Shown here piece after piece: positions 17,269-24,123 of a stretch of 26,671 nucleotides of DNA. The notes below the pieces were generated by a model. That model ran no database searches. It saw only the letters and a program-made list of their open reading frames with translations, and had not been told where the DNA came from. The position numbers and the translations under genes were made by a program. The stretch comes from Paludibacter sp. UBA6032 (GTDB taxonomy: Bacteria > Bacteroidota > Bacteroidia > Bacteroidales > Paludibacteraceae): assembly GCA_002427885.1 (NCBI GenBank), contig DIZI01000023.1, positions 1 to 26,671 on the forward strand. The letters run 5' to 3'. How positions within the stretch are numbered: the stretch's first letter is position 1; each line of letters opens with the position of its first letter.

Positions 17269-17276
17269 CAAAGGTG
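17269..17276 (-). promoter_or_regulatory. Weak -7 box for the OmpA/TSP3 gene
   Basis: CAAAGGTG reads CACCTTTG on the minus strand, one mismatch from TAnnTTTG. It lies 37 bases upstream of the preferred ATG at 17231 and argues against the GTG at 17264. Confidence 0.3.
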
Positions 17277-17431
17277 AGAGTTTTATAAAATAAATATGTT
17301 ACATAATTACGGAAATGATTTGTATAATTCACACTATAAGTTATGAAGTGTTGACATTTCGTATGAATTATGATTGAGAAATTTGAAAATTGAATAATTG
17401 AGTTTAAAATTAAAATCTACTGTCATTTTAC

Positions 17432-17479
17432 TTAGCCTGAACGTGATAATTCCTTTGATTACGAAATCATTCAGGCTAA
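17432..17479. other. Intergenic hairpin with 10-bp perfect stem
   Basis: TTAGCCTGAA (17432-17441) is exactly complementary to TTCAGGCTAA (17470-17479). In the 28-base loop, CGTGAT can pair with ATTACG (one G-T pair) to extend the structure. No T-run follows directly, and the element is about 200 bases from either gene start. It could be a small structured RNA, a protein-binding dyad or a decayed element. Confidence 0.4.
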
Positions 17480-17579
17480 ATTTAAGATGTTTTTCACTAA
17501 AATTGTGTTAGTTGTGATACAACAATCCAGTTGGAAAACTACTTTTTCAGTGAATCAGGACTTGTACTTGTTTCAGGAT

Positions 17580-17612
17580 ATTGGGTAGTATAGAAAAGAA
17601 TTTCTATTTTTG
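17580..17612 (+). promoter_or_regulatory. Putative promoter of the dipeptidyl peptidase III gene
   Basis: TATTTTTG at 17605-17612 matches the -7 consensus fully. ATTG at 17580-17583, 21 bases upstream, is a 3-of-4 -33 match. Predicted transcription start is near 17618, giving a ~40-base leader to the ATG at 17657. This excludes the in-frame GTG at 17612 as a start. Confidence 0.55.
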
Positions 17613-17656
17613 TGGGCTTATCAATCCAACAGTTGAACTTTTCAACAATTATCAGT

Positions 17657-19696
17657 ATGAAAAAACTAACCCTAATTTTTATGACAGCTATTTTAACGGC
17701 TTGTAGTGCTGAAAAAGCTACTACTCCAAAAATTGATGATTTCAAATATTCAGTCGATAAATTTGCTGATATTGAAATACTTCGTTACCGTGTTCCTGAT
17801 TTCGAAAATCTGAGTTTAAAACAAAAAGAACTGGTGTATTATCTTAATCAGGCAGCACTTGAAGGGCGTGATATTTTGTATGATCAAAATAATAAGTATA
17901 ATTTATGCATTCGCCGGACACTCGAAGCCATTTATCTGAATTATCCTGAAGATAAGAATTCACCTGATTTTCAGCGAATGACAACCTACCTGAAACGGGT
18001 TTGGATGGGAAACGGCATACATCATCATTACTCCGAAGATAAATTTGTTCCTGAATTCTCCGAGAAATTTTTCATGGATGCTGTCCGAAGTATTGATCCT
18101 GCAACACTTCCATTATTGCCGGGAGAAAGACCAAACGATTTGATTAACAAACTACTTCCCATCATTTTTGACCCGACTATTTATCCGAAACGCACCAATC
18201 AGGCCGATGGTGTAGATTTGATTCAGACCTCAGGAAATAATTTTTATTCAGGCGTCACTCAAAAAGAAATGGAGGATTTTTATGCTAAAATGAAAAATCC
18301 GAAAGATAGCACGCCTGTTTCGTTTGGATTGAACAGCAAACTGGTAAAAGATAAAGGGAATTTAATTGAAGAAACATATAAAGTAGGTGGGCTTTACAGT
18401 GCAGCTATTGTAAAAATTGTGGGATGGTTGGAAAAAGCGGCTGCTGTTGCAGAAAATGAGAAACAAAAAGAAGTCATCAATACCCTGATCGAATTCTACA
18501 GAACCGGAGATCTGAAAACCTACGATAAATACTCCATTAAATGGGTAGAAGATTTAGCTTCGGATGTTGACTTTGTAAACGGTTTTACCGAAACCTACGG
18601 TGATCCGCTAGGGATGAAGGGAAGCTGGGAATCCATCGTTGACTTCAAAAATACGGAGGCAACAAAACGTACTGAAATTATCAGTTCAAATGCCCAATGG
18701 TTTGAAGATCACTCACCTATTGATCCGAAATTTAAAAAGGAGAAAGTAAAAGGTGTTTCAGCAAAGGTAATTACTGTTACCATGTTAGCCGGTGATTGTT
18801 ACCCCGCGACTCCGATTGGTATTAATTTGCCAAATTCCAACTGGATTCGTCATGAATACGGCTCGAAATCGGTAACCATTGAAAACATTACCGAAGCCTA
18901 CGATCAGGCATCACTGGGAAATGGATTTACCGAAGAATTTATGTGGAGTGATGTGGAACGGGAACGTGCTAAAAAGTTTGCATCCATGACTAATAACCTG
19001 CACACCGATTTACACGAATGTCTTGGACATGGTTCCGGAAAATTACTACCGGGAGTTGATCCTGATGCTTTGAAAGCCTACGGTTCAACCATCGAAGAAG
19101 CCCGTGCCGATTTGTTTGGATTGTATTACATGGGTGATCCGAAAATTGTTGAATTGGGCCTTTTACCGGATAAAGAAGCCTATAAGGCTGAATATTACTC
19201 CTACATAATGAATGGATTAATGACTCAGTTAACACGTATTGAGCCCGGCAAAAATATTGAAGAAGCACATATGCGTAACCGTCAGTTAATTGCTGCCTGG
19301 GTATACGAAAAAGGAAAAGCAAATAATGTAATCGAGATGAAAAAAAGGGATGGAAAGACCTATGTTATTGTAAACGATTATGTAAAATTACGTCAACTCT
19401 TCGGGCAATTATTATCTGAAATACAGAAAATTAAATCGACAGGTGATATGGAAGGTGCTAAAAAATTAGTTGAAAGCTATGGGGTTAAGGTTGACCAAAC
19501 CTTGCTAACAGAAGTTTTGGAACGATACAAGAAATTAAATCTGGCACCTTATCGTGGATTTGTTAATCCCGTTTACAAACTGGTAAAAAACAGTAAAGGT
19601 GAAATCACCGATGTATCCATTTCATACGACGAAAATTATGTAAATCAGAATTTAAGGTATTCGAAAGAATATTCCAGTTTACCTACTTTTAATTAA
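17657..19696 (+). CDS. Dipeptidyl peptidase III (M49), lipoprotein
   Basis: This zinc metallopeptidase is predicted to release dipeptides from peptide N-termini (679 aa). The start at 17657 gives a clean lipoprotein signal, MKKLTLIFMTAILTAC, with a perfect LTAC lipobox and lipidated Cys16. The protein is therefore predicted to be exported and membrane-anchored, unlike cytosolic eukaryotic DPP III. The M49 zinc motif HEXXGH appears as HECLGH (453-458). The second motif EEARAD (480-485) supplies the third zinc ligand, matching EECRAE of the human enzyme. A frame extension from a GTG at 17612 would bury the signal peptide and is rejected. The gene is monocistronic on the plus strand, converging with coaE across a shared hairpin. 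A nutritional role in peptide scavenging is inferred. Confidence 0.92.
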   Translation: MKKLTLIFMTAILTACSAEKATTPKIDDFKYSVDKFADIEILRYRVPDFENLSLKQKELVYYLNQAALEGRDILYDQNNKYNLCIRRTLEAIYLNYPEDKNSPDFQRMTTYLKRVWMGNGIHHHYSEDKFVPEFSEKFFMDAVRSIDPATLPLLPGERPNDLINKLLPIIFDPTIYPKRTNQADGVDLIQTSGNNFYSGVTQKEMEDFYAKMKNPKDSTPVSFGLNSKLVKDKGNLIEETYKVGGLYSAAIVKIVGWLEKAAAVAENEKQKEVINTLIEFYRTGDLKTYDKYSIKWVEDLASDVDFVNGFTETYGDPLGMKGSWESIVDFKNTEATKRTEIISSNAQWFEDHSPIDPKFKKEKVKGVSAKVITVTMLAGDCYPATPIGINLPNSNWIRHEYGSKSVTIENITEAYDQASLGNGFTEEFMWSDVERERAKKFASMTNNLHTDLHECLGHGSGKLLPGVDPDALKAYGSTIEEARADLFGLYYMGDPKIVELGLLPDKEAYKAEYYSYIMNGLMTQLTRIEPGKNIEEAHMRNRQLIAAWVYEKGKANNVIEMKKRDGKTYVIVNDYVKLRQLFGQLLSEIQKIKSTGDMEGAKKLVESYGVKVDQTLLTEVLERYKKLNLAPYRGFVNPVYKLVKNSKGEITDVSISYDENYVNQNLRYSKEYSSLPTFN

Positions 19697-19707
19697 TTCA
19701 TTTCTAT

Positions 19708-19749
19708 ATTTCTTGCAATCCAGGATGGCTATCAGGGATTGCGAGAAAT
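19708..19749. terminator. Bidirectional terminator, peptidase / coaE
   Basis: ATTTCTTGCAATCC (19708-19721) pairs with GGATTGCGAGAAAT (19736-19749), with one mismatch that is a G-T pair on one strand, around a 14-base loop. It sits between the two convergent stops, and its right arm touches the coaE stop codon. U-tracts are short, so efficiency is uncertain. Confidence 0.7.
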
Positions 19750-20354
19750 TATTCATTTTCAAATTCTTCATTTAATTTATCCAGAATTCTCTTCATTTTT
19801 TCATCCATGGGCAGATTATCATCAGTATGAATTATAAAATCCGTCTCTTTCAATTTCAATTTATCCGACAATTGATGGGACATACGAGCCATTACTTGTT
19901 CCAGACTTATCTGATCACGTTTTAAAACCCGGGCAATCCGAACTTCTTCTGATGCAGTCATAAATATAACTTTATCAGTATAAACATTGAAACCACTTTC
20001 AAATAAAATGGCGGATTCAATAAACAGGAACCTTTCCGATTCATGTTTTTTTATCCATGCCTTGAAATCCTCCGCCACTACGGGATGAACAATTGCATTC
20101 AGTTGAGCAAGCAATTCTTTTTTTCCAAAAACTAATTTGGCCAATGAAGCCCTGTTGAGACCCTGTTCCGTATAAATATCTTCTCCAAATAATTCAGTCA
20201 ATTGCTTTCGTATAATCGGATGTTCATTTTGTAATCGTCTGGCTTCAACATCGGAATCGTAAACCGAATAAACTTCGGCGCGCAGTTTATTTGACAAGGT
20301 AGATTTTCCACTACCCATACCACCGGTAATTCCTATGATGATTGGTTTTCGCAT
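19749..20354 (-). CDS. coaE: Dephospho-CoA kinase
   Basis: CoaE phosphorylates the 3'-hydroxyl of dephospho-CoA with ATP, the final step of coenzyme A synthesis. The 201-aa length is typical. The P-loop GITGGMGSGKST spans 8-19. VYDSDVEARRL follows (~31-41), where the DSD aspartates match the substrate/metal region of the family. HPVVAEDFKAW (~88-98) and FIESAILFESG (~110-120) are further CoaE signatures, and the lid-type segment RIARVLKRDQIS lies at ~138-149. It is a soluble cytoplasmic protein. It is on the same strand as the Wzi-like gene, 152 bases downstream of it, so it may be transcribed with it or alone. No strong -7 box was found directly upstream. Confidence 0.96.
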   Translation of the reverse strand: MRKPIIIGITGGMGSGKSTLSNKLRAEVYSVYDSDVEARRLQNEHPIIRKQLTELFGEDIYTEQGLNRASLAKLVFGKKELLAQLNAIVHPVVAEDFKAWIKKHESERFLFIESAILFESGFNVYTDKVIFMTASEEVRIARVLKRDQISLEQVMARMSHQLSDKLKLKETDFIIHTDDNLPMDEKMKRILDKLNEEFENE

Positions 20355-20506
20355 AATAAATTGTTTTATTAATATGAAATAAATAATACAGAATAATCAA
20401 ATCTTTCAACTTTTGAAAACATAAATTGAAAGTAAAACAATTAATCTTTAGCCATTAATCGAACTCAGCAGAATGTAATTCGAATGAATTCGTGTAATTT
20501 ATGTTA

Positions 20507-22222
20507 TCAAAATCCGAAACTAAATCCAACGGTTACTGTCGTATTTTTACCCTGCAAATATGCCGGCGTAAACAAATCGAGATAACCCTGTGCTGTTTTC
20601 CGAACTTCCCCATCAATAGGGGTTGAAGTTAAATCATATCCCTTAATGTCACTGTATACAACGTTTATAATTGCGTAAGCATTATTAAACACTTCATATT
20701 CTGCAGTAAAAGCAATCGTTTGATTACTCCAGGTAATTTCACCTAAAACCGGTTGACTGATGATTTTTTTAATAGCATCCGCTCCGGCAGCATTCCTTCG
20801 TAGATAATCGTATTCATTACCATGTTTCGCATCCATAAACGACAGATTCAGGTCCAGTCCGCGAATGGGTTTATACTTCAAAGCCAGATAAATTTCCTGT
20901 GAATTGTCGCTTAAATAACTCCCGAGATTATATCCGTTCGAAGCCCAGGTTAAGGCTGGTATAGAATGCTTATAATTGATAATATTCGTTCGTGTAAATT
21001 CCCCGGTTAGGGATAAATTCTGAATCGGGAAATTGCTTAGGTTTCCTCCCAATTTATAGGATACAGGATTTTTCTGACTACTACCGGGCAGAAAACGCGA
21101 AAAATCAACTTCATCCAGATATACGGAAGTAAAAAGATGCAAATGTTTTATATTGCGGGAACTGAAATTAAAGAAAACCTGGGAATTCTGATTTTCAAGT
21201 CCCAACCCTTTTGTCATTGTATGATCTTCCGATTTATAAAAAGCGATTGGTATCAGATAAGCAGCCTGTATATTTGCTTCGGCATAAATGATTGAATTTC
21301 CTACCGATAAATTCAGTTTCGGTATGGGTGTAAAGGTAAATAAATTGGCAGCGATAAATTTATTCGCCATCCGATAGTGTTTTTCGTTCACATTATCCAT
21401 GTAATAACGAGTCGAATCAAGCACATTGGAGACCAACCAACCGTGTATGTATTCCATTTCGAACCATTTTGCCGGTTTCAAATGTAAAGTCAGCATAGGG
21501 AATGATGGTGCACGTCCGGAAAGGATATTGGAGCCATGATAATTGTCACCCCAAACTACATTGTCTTTAACCAGACCTACCGAACCCCAGTTCCATGCAT
21601 ATTTTATACCTCCGCGCGAATCGCTGAAATCTCCGCCCGTGGAAGATTCCTTGTATTCACAGCCGGGATAATCATTCAGAAATCCCGGACTTGCCAGAGT
21701 ATCACCCTGAAAAGAAATATCACGAAGGCTTCCGTAAATGCTCAAATGTTTGCCCATCATTGCCTGAAAATCTGCTCCATACCAACGTTCCGTAATATTT
21801 CCATTTTTATTATGAGTTATATGCATTCCCAACAAAGGAGTAATACGAACACGTAACAGGGTATCCCGGTAATTAAATGCGGGTTGAAATACGGTTGTCT
21901 TTGAATGCTCCTTGCTCCAGATGTTCAGTTTTGAATCGGGAAGTTTATTTAGTTCCAATGCAAATTCATTCAGAAAAAAGGTCAGTTCATCTTTTTGACG
22001 TTTATTCAACTGCTGACTTTGGGTTTGTATTTCGAGCAACTTTTGTGCAATAAAAACACGTGCATAAGGTTTGACAACCGAATTGATTTCGATAAGTCCC
22101 TCACCTGCCATTTCATCTAAATAATCGTAGATCCGGGTATAGGAAATATGCTCGGGAATATCCTGAGGAAAGACTGAAAGAGATAAAACGGAGAACAAAA
22201 TAAAAAGGCAAACTTTCTTCAT
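20507..22222 (-). CDS. Wzi-like capsule assembly outer-membrane protein
   Basis: This is a predicted outer-membrane beta-barrel of the capsule-assembly Wzi type found in Bacteroidota (571 aa). The signal peptide MKKVCLFILFSVLSLSVF (cleavage near PQ) is followed by a helical stretch, RIYDYLDEMAGEGLIEINSVVKPYARVFIAQKL (~29-61), characteristic of this family. The remainder consists of long amphipathic strands with GGIKYAWNWGSVGLVKDNVVWG (~200-221) and a C-terminus ending VTVGFSFGF, a terminal aromatic typical of barrels. In E. coli Wzi anchors capsule at the surface; here the substrate is unknown. Next to a sugar transferase and a glycosyltransferase-deacetylase fusion on the same strand, it probably belongs to surface-polysaccharide assembly. 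Confidence 0.8.
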   Translation of the reverse strand: MKKVCLFILFSVLSLSVFPQDIPEHISYTRIYDYLDEMAGEGLIEINSVVKPYARVFIAQKLLEIQTQSQQLNKRQKDELTFFLNEFALELNKLPDSKLNIWSKEHSKTTVFQPAFNYRDTLLRVRITPLLGMHITHNKNGNITERWYGADFQAMMGKHLSIYGSLRDISFQGDTLASPGFLNDYPGCEYKESSTGGDFSDSRGGIKYAWNWGSVGLVKDNVVWGDNYHGSNILSGRAPSFPMLTLHLKPAKWFEMEYIHGWLVSNVLDSTRYYMDNVNEKHYRMANKFIAANLFTFTPIPKLNLSVGNSIIYAEANIQAAYLIPIAFYKSEDHTMTKGLGLENQNSQVFFNFSSRNIKHLHLFTSVYLDEVDFSRFLPGSSQKNPVSYKLGGNLSNFPIQNLSLTGEFTRTNIINYKHSIPALTWASNGYNLGSYLSDNSQEIYLALKYKPIRGLDLNLSFMDAKHGNEYDYLRRNAAGADAIKKIISQPVLGEITWSNQTIAFTAEYEVFNNAYAIINVVYSDIKGYDLTSTPIDGEVRKTAQGYLDLFTPAYLQGKNTTVTVGFSFGF

Positions 22223-22272
22223 AACGTTTCTTATAGTGATTAAAAACAGAAAGACAAAAAAATCTTACTTTT

Positions 22273-22280
22273 CAAATTTA
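22273..22280 (-). promoter_or_regulatory. -7 box for the Wzi-like gene
   Basis: CAAATTTA reads TAAATTTG on the minus strand, a full TAnnTTTG match, 50 bases upstream of the ATG at 22222 and inside the 110-base gap after the sugar transferase stop. A nearby CAAA is too close for a normal -33. Confidence 0.4.
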
Positions 22281-22332
22281 GCAAACACAATACTTCAAAA
22301 AAATAATACCTGATTTAGCAACTATATTTTCC

Positions 22333-23853
22333 CTAGGCACTTCGGGCACTTTTAAACAGTATATTATTTATTATCCGGAAAAAATAACGGATATCAGTTA
22401 TGAAAATACCCTTCGTTTGACATGAATTAAGATAAGCCAATTCTGAAGCTTCAATTTGCTCCAGCGTACTGGGCATATCCGCGTAAAAAGGCGGAAGTAA
22501 ACCCGGTTTAAACTTGTTGCGTTTTTCTTGTAATTCAGTACTATATAAATTAAAATATTGAGGACTAAGCGGACGAACACCTACTAATTTCATTTCACCA
22601 TTTAATAAATTGAAAAGCATCGGAAGTTCATCAATCCAGTACTTCCGCATCGTCCGGCCAAAGGTAGTGACGCGAAAATCTTTATAAAATTTACCTCCGG
22701 CATTTAAATTATTCCGTTCATAAATATAGGATTGCAAATACTCCGAATAAGGATGCATGGTACGCATTTTATACACTTCAAAGGGTTCTCCGTTCTTACC
22801 ATACCGATGCAAACGAATTAATGGACCATAGGATTTATTTAATAAAGCCTCCGGTTGCTGCACCCGTTGAGCAACGACAAAGGTAAGTTGACCAATTTTT
22901 CTGTCTTTTATTACCCTGTAACCACAACAATAGAACCGCCCAAGAACTTCTGCTTTGGAAAGAATTCTATTCTTACCACTTACCACAGAGTAATACAATA
23001 TATTAGAGACAAATAATTTCGGTAAAATTCGTTTAACAATAAAATTTAATCCGTAAACAATATAATTCAGTCCTTTCTTATATCGGAGTAAAATTCTTTT
23101 TTTATAGGTACTTTTTGTTTCAAAACAACAAACAAATATGCCATCATCAGGCAATTTTTCGTTTGTTAATGCTAACATTTTATTTATTCCTTTTATATTA
23201 TTAAGTTTTTCGAGCTGCACAACTGTTGAATATTGGAACTGAGGCTGATATTTCATTATCATAGCATCATTTGTAGCAAATACCAGCGTGTTACCACAAC
23301 CCAGACTGACATTATCTTCCAGATATTTTAAAACACGCGCTCCGGAATGTTCAGTAATTGTTGACCTTAATTCGTTTAATGCTTCTTCATCAAGTGGAAT
23401 GGCAGGTTTAACTCTTGCATTAATTCGGTTAACATCCGGTTCAACAGTAAAGTCATTGTATTCAACAGCATAACGATAAGCAAAATAAATATTCAGAGCA
23501 ACATAATTTATAGTGAGCGCAACTACAGAAATTGATATCAGTACAGCTTCCGAAAATTTATTATCGAAATAAAGTTGAATTAAAACCCAATAAAAAAAGG
23601 TAACAATAACGGTAATTACAAACAGCTTGACAGCCGAACTAAAAAACGGTTGTCTTCGTAAAGGTATATAGCGTTTTAAAAAGTATGAAAAAACCAGCCA
23701 GGTGATGATATAGAAAATGGATGGCCAGGAGTATTTATAAAACGGGGAATTTGTAGTAAGAGGAAACCAGTTTAAAACGATATAAAAGCTTAATAATAGG
23801 ATTAAAATATCCACTATTAAAAAAATTCTCGCCGGTTTGTAAAATATTTTCAT
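22333..23853 (-). CDS. Polytopic sugar transferase (phosphoglycosyltransferase-like)
   Basis: This protein probably transfers a sugar phosphate to polyprenyl phosphate (506 aa from ATG 23853). Four N-terminal membrane helices (~9-29, 43-60, 75-96, 102-127) precede a soluble middle region (~150-260). The C-terminal bacterial sugar transferase domain has PFEVYKMRTMHPYSEYLQ (~357-374), RVTTFGRTMRKYWIDELPML (~394-413, catalytic Asp-Glu pair in DELP) and GEMKLVGVRPLSPQYF (~419-434). The hydrophobic re-entrant helix that normally precedes the catalytic core in PglC/WcaJ enzymes is not obvious; that stretch reads as ordinary soluble sequence. A TTG nine codons upstream (23880) is possible but falls at the predicted transcription start, so the ATG is chosen. 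It neighbours Wzi-like and glycosyltransferase genes. Confidence 0.82.
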   Translation of the reverse strand: MKIFYKPARIFLIVDILILLLSFYIVLNWFPLTTNSPFYKYSWPSIFYIITWLVFSYFLKRYIPLRRQPFFSSAVKLFVITVIVTFFYWVLIQLYFDNKFSEAVLISISVVALTINYVALNIYFAYRYAVEYNDFTVEPDVNRINARVKPAIPLDEEALNELRSTITEHSGARVLKYLEDNVSLGCGNTLVFATNDAMIMKYQPQFQYSTVVQLEKLNNIKGINKMLALTNEKLPDDGIFVCCFETKSTYKKRILLRYKKGLNYIVYGLNFIVKRILPKLFVSNILYYSVVSGKNRILSKAEVLGRFYCCGYRVIKDRKIGQLTFVVAQRVQQPEALLNKSYGPLIRLHRYGKNGEPFEVYKMRTMHPYSEYLQSYIYERNNLNAGGKFYKDFRVTTFGRTMRKYWIDELPMLFNLLNGEMKLVGVRPLSPQYFNLYSTELQEKRNKFKPGLLPPFYADMPSTLEQIEASELAYLNSCQTKGIFITDIRYFFRIINNILFKSARSA

Positions 23854-23884
23854 TTTATCAGGGGAAATCGAAATTTTCAAAAGA

Positions 23885-23892
23885 CAAAAATA
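23885..23892 (-). promoter_or_regulatory. -7 box for the sugar transferase gene
   Basis: CAAAAATA reads TATTTTTG on the minus strand, a full -7 match and the same 8-mer as the peptidase promoter. It lies 31 bases upstream of the ATG at 23853. Confidence 0.5.
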
Positions 23893-24007
23893 CGATAAAA
23901 TAAAATAGCAAGAACCCTATATTAAGCAAGAATGTCTGTTTTTATTGAGATAAATTTATTTTTATTTCAGAACTTAAGTATTCAGACTAAAATACGGAGA
24001 TCATTTT

Positions 24008-24119
24008 GGGGAGTTTGGGGTTGGGATTGGGGTTCGGGTTCGCGATTTTTAATCTCGGTTATTAATCACAGATATTTAATCACAGATATTAATATGCGTG
24101 ATTAAAAATCTCGAAACCC
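24008..24119. repeat. G-run tract plus long imperfect inverted repeat
   Basis: Five runs of 3-4 G lie within 31 bases (24008-24038), spaced by 2-6 bases and compatible with a G-quadruplex on the plus strand. It merges into an inverted repeat: 24036-24054 (GGGTTCGC then GATTTTTAATC) against 24100-24119 (GATTAAAAATC then TCGAAACCC), 11 bp perfect plus an outer part with a bulge and a mismatch. The loop holds a direct repeat of TTAATCACAGATATT. It lies directly after the stop of the glycosyltransferase-deacetylase gene and may act as its terminator, or be a small palindromic repeat element. Confidence 0.6.
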
Positions 24120-24123
24120 TGTA

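Larger units (their letters stand above)
17232..17656. other. Divergent intergenic region, OmpA / dipeptidyl peptidase III
   Basis: This 425-base AT-rich stretch holds a weak -7 box for the OmpA gene, a good one for the peptidase gene, and one 10-bp-stem hairpin at 17432-17479. A small hairpin (GTTGAA / TTCAAC, 17632-17646) sits 10 bases before the peptidase ATG. No convincing ORF or recognisable RNA family was seen. Confidence 0.5.

Noticed and set aside
17612..17656. GTG start adding 15 residues to the dipeptidyl peptidase
   Set aside because: The GTG overlaps the -7 box and the extension would bury the lipoprotein signal peptide that begins at 17657.
18990..19322. 110-aa ORF antisense to the peptidase gene
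   Set aside because: It lies wholly inside a well-supported M49 coding sequence over its zinc-binding region.
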